Below are positions 34,153 through 46,406 of a stretch of 64,000 bases of DNA, one piece after another. Under the pieces are notes generated by a model. That model was not told the DNA's origin, ran no database searches, and saw nothing but the letters and a program-made list of their open reading frames with translations. The DNA is taken from NCBI GenBank assembly GCA_914767715.1, contig OU612071.1, positions 1,180,001 through 1,244,000 on the forward strand. Direction: 5' to 3'. Position 1 is the first letter of the stretch; each line of letters begins with the position of its first letter. The DNA is from Membranipora membranacea. Lineage: Eukaryota > Bryozoa > Gymnolaemata > Cheilostomatida > Membraniporidae. The position numbers and the translations under genes were made by a program.

Positions 34153-36216
34153 CTGAAGACAGAAAATAAGAGCGATTGAAAGACAGTGAACCCAATATCC
34201 CTAATCTAACGACCCAAAGAGAGATTAATTTTTGATATAGTCCTCCGTATTGTAACACAGATTACCAAATCTGCATTTATGACTGCTGTTACTAGAATAC
34301 AAATCACATTTTACTGGGGAGCTGCCAGCTAATCTCTGAATGCAGGTTAAATACTGGGTTACACTGTGTGAGTGAGTCTCTATTGATCTGAGTTATGTGA
34401 AAAGTTTTCTTACAACTAAGACAGTGAAATTAAAGCAGACTATGACACGGTGGCGGTCTTTCAATACACTATGTGTTAATGATTTGCTCAAAATACCCCC
34501 TCATCTTTTGTTATTATTATGTAGGTGTTTTATTTGAAAATAATTTATACTGAAATTTCCGATTTCATAACTTCATCACACTTAATGTGTAGAAATGTTG
34601 CATTTTTACTTCTATGGTTCACATGCTATGCCCTTTTGACCCTCATATGTACCCTTGTGCTGAGAATGTAGGGTGGCACCTGAAGAGAAACTTTTAGGCA
34701 ACTGCATATTGCTTTCATTATGATCCGTTCCGATCTACCTTTTCCAAGCGGAAATATCGTCGGCCCGGTGGCCGGATGCCCAAACTCTGGCGACAGTAGT
34801 AGAAAACAAGAACATGATTAACTCATAATGTATAAGTTTCCAAACTTTAGACTCTAGAAAGACAAATGCATAAAGTGCCTAAAAACACCACCATTGGAAC
34901 AGCATATATGTCAGGTCAGATTTTAAAAGCTCCGATTGGATTTCCATCGTTCATTTAAATTAGTGGTAAACGTAACCACGGAAATTTTGCCTGTATTCCA
35001 AGTCTCAAGTAGGGCCAATAAGCATCTCAGATTAGTCGGTATTGAGTTTTTAGCTTAATTTTGACTAGCTGTATATCATTGTATTAAATTAAAGAAGCTA
35101 TAGGGGGTTTAGCTAAGAGTCTCATCAAAAATTAATATGCTGTGTTAGATTTGCTCTTAAAGTTGTTTCATTGGTGTAATCTAAATTTTGAAATCATGAA
35201 ATCACAATTCGTGCATTGATTTCAATGTTTCACTTAACAAATATCTAACCTTCAATGTCTACTTCCCTGTCTGACTTTATGCATTGTTGTTTGGAAATAA
35301 ACGATTTGAGGAAAACAATTTGGGATTTACTTATCTTAGATATTAAATGAATCCGCTTCATTGAACTCGTGTTATCTGCGTCTGAGGAATATGGATTTCA
35401 GATGATAGCCCGAAATAAATCCCTGCTTTTAAAAGGTGGACATCTCGCTGTTCAGCTAGCATGGTTTTGACTAGAATCTTGTGTTTTGTGATACATAAAT
35501 ACTGGAACACTGGAGTGTTTACGTTTCTTTTTAGTCTTCCGATGGCGTGTAAGGAAAATTTGTAATGTAAAGTATTGAGTAAAGTGTAAAATTATGTGTT
35601 TAGTTTTGTGCTAGCTCAAAGGATAGGAATATTATGTACATCTCAAATCACAGGATATCTTCTAGCAGTGCATGAATGTTCCCACCAAGAGCCTGCCCTA
35701 CTGAGAAATAATAACACAGGAGATCACTAGACAACCATATCACTATTTTAAAACGGAATGAAAATGATCGGCTTACCTTGATGATTGCAGTGAACAGTTT
35801 TACAGACATCCTGATATTTGTATCAAGCAAAATACCTGTTGAGCTGTTCCTCCAGTACTGTACACTAACAAAGTAAATCATTACAGAAGGTTTTGTTCGT
35901 AAGAGTTATATTCCCAAATTGCTATAGAATTCATTCTATTGACTGTTAGGATAAATAGAGCTGAACCAATAATATAAGGTAACAGTTAGCTACTGCAAAC
36001 ACTCAACACTCTCATTGTTAACATGCTCTATTGTGCAATATTATTCCTGTCACCCAACTTGACAAGGTGTCCATGTTGCCTCAGTGGCCATGAATTGGGA
36101 CTACTCAAGATTGACATTGCAGACATGACTGCCCAACAATACCCGGCAGCAGTTGACTGAAGGGGTATCAAATCCAATAATATTAGCTTAGCGATGAGAT
36201 TATTGCCTATATAATA
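34153..36216. other. Spacer upstream of the NHL-repeat gene
   Basis: The promoter of the NHL gene should lie at its left end. A CTATATCAAAA sequence on the minus strand, about 80 bases before the ATG, is a possible TATA element. A donor-like ATCATCAAG/GTAAGCC on the minus strand near 35775 follows a short ORF, MSVKLFTAIIK, but no convincing second exon was found. Nothing else is supported. Confidence 0.35.
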
Positions 36217-37353
36217 AGGGACAATGTTGATAGGAATGTATCATTCATGTCTTTGGATTATGAGCTAGTCACGTTGTTCTGAAAGCGATCCTAGACTAAT
36301 CTGTTTGTCAAATAGTAATTTGGGAGTACATAGCCAGATTTGCTTTCAAATCCATGCAAAGGATGCTATGTGTGCAATTTGCACTGTATAACAGCGTTCC
36401 TGATACAGAAACAGCATAAGAATATAAAATAACAACAGGGAATCACAATCAAATGAAAATTTCCATGATATTTTAGATATTCCGTAATTTTAAAACAGCT
36501 TTCATATAATCACGAACATATATGACAGGCACTGTGTCACCTCAATAGCAGGGAATCGGACAACAAAGGGCGCATAAGTTATAATGCTAGGGCTTTATGC
36601 ATTTCTGAGCCTTGTGCCAATTCAAGAGTAGTGCATCTTTTCAAATACCATTCTTTATCAACCAAAATCACCTACAAAAACTCATGAACTTCAACAGTTG
36701 TGTGCTTATTAGCTATGCCACCCTACCCCTGCCCGCCCTCAGATTTCGGTTTTCAATGCTGTATGGTAGAGAAAAAGTTTGCAATAGCAGCACTATTCTC
36801 CCACTTCAGTATTATAGTAAAAGAAAGAAATAACTTTTGAGTCAAAATTCTACTGACAGGCATCAAATCACACCCAATAGTTGAAGCTGGTTGAGATAAA
36901 CATCCTGCCCTGATCCCAACTGTTCTTAACAGATTTTTTAATTTACTGGTCTATTATCATACCATAAAGTGATATATTCCCGCAATTGATAAGTTTGATC
37001 AAATTCTGTTGTAACTAAATGCTTGAAAGGCGAATTTTTGGGCAAGATGTTGCAATTATAGATGAAAATGTATTCAGAAATGATTTTTTTGATCATGATT
37101 CCCTGTTGACATCAATATTCTAATGGTTTTTCTGTATTGGGAACGCTGATATACAGTGCAGATTGCCCACAGAGCATCCATTGCATGGATTTTGAGGCAA
37201 ATCTGGCAATTTCTTCTCAAATTACTATTTGACAAACAGATTAGTCTAGGACTGCTTTCAGAACAATGTGACTAGCTCATAATCCAAAGACATGAATGAT
37301 ACCTTTGAGTTGAAACTGGGGCCGATATCACATTCCAATCAACATTATTCCTA
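36217..37353. mobile_element. Element with long terminal inverted repeats (~1.1 kb), non-autonomous
   Basis: About 240 bases at the left (36217-36460) are repeated in reverse complement at the right (37085-37353), with mismatches and a ~29-base insertion in the right arm. Matching landmarks are CATTCATGTCTTTGGATTAT against its complement at 37290, and TTTGTCAAATAGTAATTTG against 37220. The ~620-base interior has no transposase-like ORF. This looks like a fold-back or MITE-like DNA transposon. The target-site duplication is unclear. Confidence 0.7.
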
Positions 37354-37469
37354 ATTATATAGGTAATGATCTTGAGGATTGATCGAAATGAAGATGTTTT
37401 TGAAATTCTGCTTCCAAAAACTTGTTTGTGAGTGGATTCCAAGCCAATTCGGAAAAACCTATATCAAGC

Positions 37470-37999
37470 CTCCAGCGGTGGCCTGAAAGCCTTCTATGCC
37501 TGTGCTGCTTGGTTTCCTTTAATATCTGGGAATGATAAATCAAAGTTCGAGGGTATTGAGAGATGGAGCCTCACAATAATATACCCTGAACTGGGCAGTT
37601 ACTGTCAGAGACTAGCCAAATCAATGTGGTTCCGATTTTAGATTTCCTACAAGTTTTAACTGACAGGCACTTTGACAAAGTCGCCACAAACCCAAGCCAT
37701 CCGTTGCAACATTTCTTAGTCAGGCGCCAACGTCACAAGGACAAATCTGATATTTTCTATCCACCAATATGTAGAACGGAGAGATTCAAGTACTCGTTTT
37801 TTATTTTCTGGTATGAACAGGCGCCTGTAATGTCTCAACAATATACTTCTTTCTCATGCAGCATGGATTTTATCGTTTTTCACCGCCTGATCAAATCATT
37901 TTTAATACAACTGTTTTTTCTCCTTTTTTTTCAAAAGTCTAAATTTTTATTGTACACACATTTATATAAAGCTAGGCATTCCTATGTGCCAAATTAAAT
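37470..37999 (+). mobile_element. LINE (non-LTR retrotransposon) 3' coding fragment, frameshifted
   Basis: Two overlapping frames read like the end of a LINE reverse transcriptase ORF. First comes SLTIIYPELGSYCQRLAK, and after a frame change near 37625, LDFLQVLTDRHFDKVA, then PPICRTERFKYSFF. The last matches the common P..RT.R...SF motif near LINE C-termini. It ends VPN-TAA followed by repeated CAATCAATATC-like tail sequence. It is a dead 5'-truncated copy. Confidence 0.6.
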
Positions 38000-38644
38000 C
38001 AATATCAATCAATATAATCGCCTACGCCAGCCCTGCATGGTACAGTCTGCTATCAGACACTGAAAAACAATATTTGAGAGGATCGAGCGCTCTGTTAGTC
38101 AGATTTTGATGCCCTTCACTGACAACTATGAACAGAGGCTTGGCAATGTAGCACTGCAAATCATCTCAACTTTCTTGCACGCCTCTTGCAGTGAAAACTT
38201 CACCAATATAGCCGAAGGCAATCATCACCACCTGAACTCTCGTATTAAAATAAATTAAAAGAAAAAGTCTGCTCGTAGAGCAAAAATAGATAAATACAGG
38301 TCATCCATCTGTAGAGCCACAAAGAGACAAAAAACCTTTTCCCTCTAGCTGGTTTGCGATTTGTCACCAAATAAATATTACAGGAGTGTATATATAAATT
38401 GACAGGAATATTAACAGATTAATATTGATCTTGTGTCGATCTTGAGTGGTCCCAATTCATGAACATTAAAGAATTGGTTTGAGGCTGCTCATTTGTATCA
38501 CATCTTATTCTCCATATTTTATTCTATCATGTAAGTGAATTCCAGCTTTAGAATCCAGGTATTGAGGAAGTTATGGCCTCTCAAACTTCCAAGGTGACGG
38601 CAAGTTATCGGCACTAAGAATCAGCCGGCAATCCCTATGGTACG

Positions 38645-38930
38645 TCACAACCATCATACTTATTACCATACACTAATAAATATGTTGATGATCAAAGATG
38701 ATCAGATCTGTAACGGTCTTGAACCCAGGTCCAAATGGCTTTGCAGGCAACGCCGCTAACACTGAGCTATATTGTCTACAAGTTCACCTAGCTGGTCCAG
38801 GTGGGGAGATGGTAGCGTCGTGGACCCGGGTTCGATTCCAACACTGGTCTGAATTTTGATCATCATATTATCTGTGTGTCTTATTAGTGTATTAAGTCAT
38901 AGTAGGTATGATCAGCAACAATCAGCGCCT
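38645..38930. mobile_element. Head-to-head pair of tRNA-like units in an inverted repeat
   Basis: On the minus strand (38716-38771) TAGCTCAGTGTTAGCGGCG is followed by CTGGGTTCAAGACC. On the plus strand (about 38791-38850) GGTAGCGTCGTGG leads to CCCGGGTTCGATTCCA. The outer flanks are also inverted: TTTGATCATCA and TTATTAGTGTA occur on both sides in opposite orientation. The whole block is therefore an imperfect palindrome with two outward-placed tRNA-like tails. Confidence 0.6.
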
Positions 38931-39321
38931 CACTTTATTTAAGATAATCAGCTATTCATTATAAGAGCATATACTAGAGTGTTGTGAAGGAAGTGACTCT
39001 GTGGAAAGTAATACAAATTTTGCTCTAGAAAAATGCAAGCAGAAGGTGACTTTGATACCAAAACAGCATTATTTTGATTCACAAAGATAATTATATATGA
39101 CAGAGGTATAACAATTTAAATACGTCAATTACAAAGCAGTTTTGCCAGCTTTATGGTTGAGTTGTCTTGCCATGAACAAAGTAAAGACAACTATTATAAT
39201 GTCTCATGATCTATAAGACTAATCAATGACCCTTTCGCTGTCAGGTTGCCTTGCCTCAATTCGAGCCATAATGCAGAGTGGTTCATACAACCATTCAATC
39301 GTGTAGCTTGTTCCGCAATTG

Positions 39322-39449
39322 CTAAACCCAGACTCTTATTTTAGTCAAACTGATCCTTTCCTTCTGACAGGACTGTGTAGGCGGTGCTTCTACTGGAGTA
39401 GGTGGAGCTTCTCCTGGAGGAGGCGGGGCTCCTCTTGGTGTGTCAGGTG
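39322..39449 (-). CDS. Terminal coding exon with Pro-rich tail; rest of gene not found
   Basis: After acceptor TCTGTATAG an open frame reads APDTPRGAPPPPGEAPPTPV, then EAPPTQSCQKERISL, and ends at TAG 39322. The repeated PPxP motifs are typical of SH3-binding or disordered cytoplasmic tails. The exon enters in phase 1. No upstream exon could be joined. Low-complexity composition makes a chance ORF possible but less likely given the splice site. Confidence 0.45.
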
Positions 39450-39951
39450 CTATACAGACCACAATTCTGTACCATTGTCATATAAGGAATAAGAAAGACT
39501 CACATATCACGCTAGAGCAGGGCTCTGATTCAAGATTTGGCAGCATTTTATTCACTGGAGAAACTTTCACAGCATAAATTAAAGGCAAGTCAAGTTAAGA
39601 CCAAAGTGGAATGCTTGTTTTCCTCTGAATTCCACGACATCTCGTTGCTTATGATATAATTCTGACTGCAATGATCATTCACAAGGAGAGTAGTAAAATT
39701 TTGCAAAACACCAACTTTTGTTTCAAACTCATAGTGATTTCAAGTGAACTCTGGTCGTAAAAACTTATGACTTATACATAAGATTACACTTGTATGACAG
39801 CTTAGTTCTCTTATTCAAGTAAGGAACCCTTGTAAGCATCATCTGTTATTACGATCAGTCTATGGTCTTACAGTCCATTACAGTCTTCGGGTATGTACTG
39901 GTCAAGTAACTTACCGGTATTTTTCTCATAGTTCTATGCTCTTATATGCAG

Positions 39952-40147
39952 CGATGAGCAAGTTCTAGAAGTGGCTCTGGACATTGAAGAGGTCAAGGAC
40001 AGTCTCTCACTCTTCAATAACATCCTCTCAGATATTGACTGCGGATTAAAACAAAATTATTTTGAGACCAATGGAAAACATTCACTAGGAGAGGGAAACT
40101 TCAGAATTTTCACCAAACCATGTTTACTGGATCCTGTGGTTCCATGA
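39952..40147 (+). CDS. Terminal coding exon of an unrecognised plus-strand gene
   Basis: Acceptor TTATATGCAG (ending 39951) opens a 64-codon frame, DEQVLEVALDIEEVKDSLSL, then FNNILSDIDCGLKQNYFE and ending LLDPVVP-TGA. Composition is acidic and helical at first with normal codon variety, much more protein-like than neighbouring frames. It enters in phase 2. It lies about 0.5 kb from the divergent-strand exon at 39322-39449, so two genes may overlap or interleave here. Function unknown. Confidence 0.45.
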
Positions 40148-40554
40148 ATAAAGTTGAACAAAGTTTGGAGCTATGATACAAGGAAATACCTCTCGCACTG
40201 TGCCCGAAAAAGTTTTGTTTTTTATATGTTTGAAAATGATATATATTGGGATTCCGCCTTTAGGCTGATGTAAGAGCGGAGCTGTCATCATCACATAAAT
40301 ATGTTAACAACCTGGAAGTTCAGTGTTCGCTGTTTTTGTTTTCTGTTCCTGAAATGGATTTATAGTGTCTTACAATTTTATTCCTTGCTAATTTGAGGAC
40401 ATTTCAACAATACTAGGAGAATATAATGGAATGTTACAAGACCCAAAAGGTCATTCATGTGAAAAAAATTACCAAGAAAAAACAATCAGTTTCCAGCTTG
40501 TAATATTTTGTTTAAAAGAATTGCAAGATTTAGTAACACACCTCTTTCCTAAGA

Positions 40555-40725
40555 AAGGGTGGCAAAATAGTTTGTGCCTTGAGGGCGCGGCCACAATGTA
40601 TGCCACCGGAGCACACCTGGGGATCCAACAAGTCCCAAAAGTCAGTGGACTGCTGTGGGAGTCATACCCATGGCCTTCAACACTTGCATGCTGAAGTCTG
40701 GCGCTCTAACCAACTGAGTCACCTC
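40555..40725 (-). mobile_element. tRNA-derived SINE-like element, degenerate copy
   Basis: Same order of parts as the copy at 29285-29482: GTGACTCAGTTGGTTAGAGC (minus strand) at the right end, a damaged B box near 40655, and the body with GGAGCACACCTGGGG and GTGCCTTGAGGGCGCGGCC. Several deletions. Confidence 0.65.
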
Positions 40726-41443
40726 CTACTGCTAAGTAGTAATTACGACAATGTTACCTCCGCCCATCCGCCCCATCCTGAAGGAGGGATTCCCAAACAA
40801 TAGGGTTTCAGGTCATAATTCCTCGCAGAAATTTGAAACCTGGACCTGTGGATGTAAAAAGACATGGAGAATCCATATATTAGGTTATATATGATTCAAG
40901 GTGCCCCCACTGCCAACAATCTTCAAATCTGATAATAATGGTGCCAGGACAACAATAATTAGACGCAAAATTATCAGATAGAAGACTTAAAGGGCAACCA
41001 AGGTTTCGCAGCAATGCATTAATGGGTGGCAAATATTGTGCTCGGCAGCATCAGCTTTGTGCATTACGCGATGCAAAACTCAAAGTAGTTGCTGACTCTA
41101 AGCTGGGTAACACTTCAGTTTAGGGGAGGTTCCAAGACTTTGCTGTAATAATTATAAAGCACAGGCTAAATAATAACAGGAACAGGAAACTGCTATGTGG
41201 TATTCTCTTTTAGCTGAGTTTGAGTACCTGATGGACAAAACGTTTCACAAGAATTCTGGCTGAATAATCATCTGAATTATATTTTGTCTTTTCCCCATGC
41301 AGAAGGTGCAATCTGCTATTAATCAATGGCCATCAATGAGAAGTGGTTTGAAACCCTGGTTGCCCTTTAAGGTGGAAGAGCAACTATCATATGAACCAGG
41401 GCAATGGTATTATTACTAACAAAACGCCACCAAAAACCCCCAA

Positions 41444-41970
41444 TCAATTTCGCCCAATTTTTGCAAGCATTGAAATATTCACCTCAGCTTCACCCATCTT
41501 ATCGACCAGTCGTTTTCTCAGAGCCCGCTCACGTTTCCTTTTAGCTCGTTTTCTGTCGGTTGGCGACCCAGTTATGGTTCTTACATCCCCCTCAACTCCA
41601 TTCATCATTTTATCCTGATGCTCTAAGTCAACTGCTGGTTGTTCGGTGAAAGCGACACGCTTGTTTGAGCGGTTAATCCTGTCAGTTCGATTTAAAATGG
41701 CTGGGGAAGATGCCCTGTGCTTAGTCAGATTATTGCCACTGGTATTATTACGATTGTTGCATTGAGTTGATGTTCCAAGTTGGCCGCCATTTGGAGAACT
41801 TTTTTTGTCTGCAGTGATGATAGCAGCCACTTTTACTCGCTTGAGTTTTGAGGTGAGAGTTATATTTGAGTGAGATTTATCACCTGTCTGTGTGTTATGA
41901 GTATGCCCAGGTTTTCCTGACATTGATGTTTTTATGATCGACCGATTCGCCCTCTGTTTCCGAACTAAGT
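41444..41970 (-). CDS. Terminal coding exon of a basic, low-complexity protein; rest of gene not found
   Basis: Acceptor TCTGTTACAG (minus strand, exon from 41970) opens in phase 1 and stays open for 174 codons to TGA at 41446-41444. The sequence is hydrophilic and rich in Ser, Thr, Asn, Lys and Arg, with no Cys-rich or transmembrane segment. A strongly basic stretch, DRKRAKRKRERALRKRL, could be a nuclear localisation or nucleic-acid-binding signal. An internal Met starts MSGKPGHTHNTQTGD, so a self-contained 159-residue ORF is also possible. It is the longest unexplained ORF in the window after the NHL exon. I do not recognise the family. Confidence 0.5.
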
Positions 41971-44009
41971 CTGTAACAGAATTGAAAAGAAGATCGATGA
42001 TTCTTCAGAGGACACCAAGGCAAGGCAAAATCATTATATGACAACATGAACTATGTACTCAGAGAGTTGTACACTGAGGTTTTGTTTTTACGATGGATCT
42101 ATCGGCTGGAACAGCCATGTATGCTTTCTCAGTGGCTCTCAAACCCACAACTCTTGCGGCACCAGTATGTATATGTGATCAGTGATACACTGCAGATGTC
42201 TCATTGAAACTTTAGACTGACCCTATACTAAAACTAGCATTGTAGAACAGTTTATATGCTAGACATGACAGGGTTCTACAGTGAATCAAGAAAGTAATTT
42301 GTGGAAGAGGTCATATTTTTCTGCTAGAGAAGATAGACTGGAAATGAGTAAGAACACTTTTCTCCGTTCTTTGTAGATCAATAACGGGTTCTCACTACGG
42401 ATAAGGAACACTATCATGGCTCCGTTTGAGTTCAAGCCAAATCCCCGCCACATACAGTAACCTTATAGATAAGCCCATACTGAACTGACCTACTGAATAG
42501 ATAACCAAGCCTTATTTCTCCGCCAATTCATTTTAGGACATCACTGAGAACCACATTCACATTCCTGATTGTTGATCACTGTTATCCATCGTACTAACAG
42601 CTGTATTTGTTTAATATATTCAAGCTTTTTGTTTATGCTACTCAAATTGTTGTTGTTAAGGCTATTCATTTCAATCTGTGTTACAATTTGATTCAATATT
42701 AAACAGTTCCGCCCATGGGTAATATATACTTTTTATTGGCATCAAAAGTCATCTCATTCGAAATGTTTTGCACTCAGTGCCAGAAAACAATTTTTTTTTT
42801 ATAACAAAAAAGAGAAACAGAAGGGAAATAATATCATCAATGATGTTGGTCAAGTCGATAATATATGGTTGTATATATATGATATATAATATAATATATG
42901 ATATATATGATATATATGATAATATATGATATATAATATATGATAATATATAATATATGGTAATCAAAGCTAAGAATAATACTTTGAAAAGAGTAAAATG
43001 GTGCAGGTATATTTGGCTTCCAGAATTTTAAGCTGTAGTGTTACAAACTCATTCCGCGCTAGATCACTGCAAATTGAATATTTAGTTTTGAGATATGTCA
43101 TTGCCACAAATTGTCACAAATTTGAGGATTTTTTGTTTTAGTCAAATCCTGCAAGATGCGAGCTTAAAGTTTGCCCATGTCGCTGGTTGAGCTGTGGGGA
43201 TACTGCAATATTAGAGCCGGTATCCTCATCGTTTACCTAGACAGTATATGAACAGCTCACATTGTGTCAGGTCGAGGGAGTCGGTGGGGTGGGAGTCTGC
43301 GGGGCTCAGACTGTGACTAGCTAATGATATGAGCAGTATGTTCAAATGGTTCATGTGCCTAGGGCTGAAAGATAAATAAAAGATCTGAGCTGCCTAAGGC
43401 TAGTTGTCTGCCCTTTGAAGTAGGTTTTGCCAGATTTCAAAATAGGACAAACAATTCAATCGCATTACATCGAGTGCCTCTATAATGATCTCTTTTCTAG
43501 GAGAGAAGGAGACTCAAATTTAGCGCAGCTGATTATCTGATAAACTGTAATAAATAATACAATTAGTATAATAAAGATCACTGATTGCTATTTATTGTTA
43601 TTATGCGTCTGTATTATAATCTAAATGTTTTACCCAATATGATAATCAGCTGTATTATTTTAAGGTTGCATGTAACATCATATTCAATATAACATCTCAC
43701 TGGAATTCTATATCAGTATAAACATTACATCATCACACTACCATCATCTCATATAAGCTATATCGGAAAGATCATGATTAATTCCAGAGGTCCAAAATAT
43801 GAATAGTTATGCATGGTGATGACACCCATACTTTCTCCACCGTTTTGGTCAAACTACTAGCCTGTGACCCTTAGGCTATACTTCTCATAAGGAAAATTAT
43901 GCTATCAGTCTCATTTTTGCGTTGGAATGCAAATACTTGCCCATACTTGTAGATAGGTTATTTAGTTTTCGCCCTTATTGGTTGGTTAAATAAAAGTTGT
44001 CATATCACA
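41971..44009. other. Spacer with AT microsatellite
   Basis: No supported exon. A tRNA-like scrap may lie near 42400-42450. At 42868-42962 there is a long run of ATATGATATATA-type repeats. Confidence 0.35.
42868..42962. repeat. Interrupted AT-rich microsatellite (ATATGAT-type)
   Basis: About 95 bases made of ATATATGAT and ATATATAAT variants. The minus-strand ORF across it is a low-complexity Ile/Tyr artefact. Confidence 0.9.
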
Positions 44010-44190
44010 CGCCACATCGCGAAGCAGGGGTTGCCATATATTATTTGACTTAGGGGCTATGCCACAAATCTGTGACAGGTTGCTATTTGTTCGCCAGCAG
44101 TAGTCAGGTGACTGCAGTGGATTCGATCAAACGCCCTACAACATTTTTAAGCTAAAGGACGGCGCTCTAACCAAACGAGCTACTTCCTTC
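44010..44190 (-). mobile_element. tRNA-derived SINE-like element, third copy
   Basis: The right end on the minus strand reads GTAGCTCGTTTGGTTAGAGC, followed by a body with ACTGCAGTCACCTGACTACT and a damaged CACAGATTTGTGGCATAGCC region. Same family as 29285-29482. Confidence 0.6.
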
Positions 44191-45039
44191 TCCCAAGGCC
44201 TCTATCTGTCCCATATGAGTTTTTGAGTGATCGATTGATTCCTGCCTACCCATTAAAGATCTGTAGATCTGTGTTTTATTGATATAAAATAATACTGTGA
44301 CAGGTCGGATGGATCATGAAAAAATGCTAACATGCCTTAAAATAGCAAACAACGCACTATCATGATGAAGAGCGCACTGAGAGAATAACACTTTGATTTG
44401 ATAAGAAACGAAATGACATACCTCTTTTCCTCCATTTGTACACATATTATTATCATCAGTAAAAATATATAGATTATAGATTGTTTGTTTGGATTGATAT
44501 ATAGACATGATGTTGTTTGACCTCTCCCTTTGGCGAGGACAATAAAACTGATTTGCGGTGGAACTGGTGTTTGGCGAAATCATTAGGTTAACTATTGTTT
44601 TTCTAATCAGATTCCTAATAAGGATGTTTTGCCTATTTGAGCATAAATTATTTAGATCACAAATGATTGAGCGCTGGAGTTGTCTCGCCACGATACCACA
44701 GCTGACTTAACAGGGAGGATAGGAAACCCACCGCGTTAAATGTACTGTATGAGGTGTCACAGCTGAGACTACCGATACATCATATCAGACTATATTATTT
44801 TGCAAATTAGCTACCCCATTATGATGCATATCCCCTACTGAGGTTTATTGGAACAAGGCTTTGAAGTATCTTTCTGTTTTCTGTACAGCCTGCATGACAT
44901 ATGTATTAAACAGTCCTGTCTCATAATATAATAAAATCAATTTAAATAATAGAACAGCTGTAATATTGACAAATCAATAACAAATCATCATATTGGGTTA
45001 TGATGACACAAGTAATCCGTCTGCGAATCCGCCCTGCAG

Positions 45040-45464
45040 AGTATTGCTTTATTCACCAGCTACCCACAAAACTCAAACCAGCGAGTCATCCCTGACAGCT
45101 CTAACAGTTACCAAGGTGAGTAAGCTACTCCAACAGTATGCTGCTTGTAAACTTGTGCATTAGGTACCCTCATACACACTTTTAGAGACAGCAATTCAAA
45201 CCATAGAGGGTTTGTGATTATAACATTACTCAACAAAATAAATGCATACATTTGAGGTACACAATAAGTGGCACAGACAATGGACTATGATTTTGATAAT
45301 GATCTGAACATTAGATGTGTTGTACAGGCGAAGAATTGACAACTGCAGAAGAAAGGATTCACCTTCATCCTCACTCTAACAACCGAACAGACTGCATGAG
45401 ATTGCATCAGTTTATAAAAAGTTTAATCTATATTCATCCTTTTGATACATGTGCGAGATGTTGA
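45040..45464 (+). CDS. Two C-terminal coding exons of an unrecognised gene (45040-45115 and 45328-45464)
   Basis: The first exon follows CCCTGCAG (or CACCAG at 45059) and ends at a strong donor CCAAG/GTGAGTAAG. The second follows TTGTACAG. In the only frame that joins them, the protein reads YPQNSNQRVIPDSSNSYQ, then GEELTTAEERIHLHPHSN and NRTDCMRLHQ, and ends at TGA 45462. The hydrophilic Asn/Ser/Gln-rich content resembles a cytoplasmic or disordered tail. Phase 1 at the intron matches exactly. The upstream coding part was not found. Confidence 0.45.
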
Positions 45465-45784
45465 AATTTCATCCTGGAAAATAAACAGAGATAAAACAAA
45501 ATTCATTAACTGAAAACTTCTACATATACCCTTACAGTACTGTGGTTCGAAGATTAGTTTTCATCACGCTATCAACCGATGAAAGACTTTATGAATTGTT
45601 AGTGTAACCTCCCAAACATCTGTGATAATCACTGTGTTCTCATATGTCCATTTGACACCAGTTTTAAGCCTAATCCAGACATTGGGTTAGCATTTAGGTC
45701 ATCTTTCAAATGCACCGATGGACATATCTTGATGCAAAAACATATACCGTATTGATGCGCACATATCCAATAAGGCGGAGTGGG

Positions 45785-45845
45785 TGAAGGAATCGTTAGC
45801 GCGCTTGTTCGCAATGATGTTGACACGGGAGGCCCGGGTTAGCAT
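45785..45845 (+). other. Degenerate tRNA-like segment
   Basis: AATCGTTAGCGCGCTTG followed by GGAGGCCCGGGTTAGC resembles an A box and a broken B box with tRNA-like spacing. Probably a SINE head remnant. Confidence 0.3.
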
Positions 45846-46406
45846 TTATCATTCGAAATGGGAGTGGAAAACTCAATCGAGGCATCAAGGTTAGCTATAG
45901 ATACAAACGCAGTGATGGTTGTGTGATCAATTGTTCTCTATCCAGAAATTTAAAATAAATAAAATTTAGCGACTAATTATCATTGCTTATCAAAATTTGA
46001 ATTACGCTGATGTAAAGTTCCAATAAAATGTGTAAAACAATTAAGGTCAAAATCAGAGTGTTTGTTTATAACTTGGCAAACCATCTAAAAATCTTGCACT
46101 CAGCTATAATATCTGTAACAAGTTTATTGTTCGTGAGAATGATAATCAGTTTTTCTTACTGCTCCCATCGTTTGCAAGGCTGTCGAAAAACGATATTGAC
46201 AACAATAAATTAGTAAGCGCATTCTAAATGATTGATTTTGATACATTATTTCTTTTGATTAAGGTGTCACATGTCAAATTTCAGCGCAATCCTTTCTTTA
46301 TTATCTCAAATTTTGTGGTCAGAAAGCGCTTGCTAACAGCTATATGAACATAGGCATCAATGTTCGTCTTTACAGCTGAAATTGTATCCCTCTTGAGCAG
46401 TGGTGT

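Noticed and set aside
35648-35881. Minus-strand MSVKLFTAIIK with a GTAAGCC donor as another small secreted-peptide gene
   Set aside because: The hydrophobic stretch is short and the following acceptor gives frames that stop or lack sense; no TATA box was seen.
42749-42967. 72-codon Ile/Tyr-rich minus-strand ORF
   Set aside because: Translation of an AT-rich microsatellite.
44314-44691. 125-codon minus-strand ORF ending near a GTATGTC donor (MCTNGGKE, faintly EGF-like)
   Set aside because: There is only one Cys-Gly cluster and no acceptor; composition elsewhere in the ORF is not protein-like.
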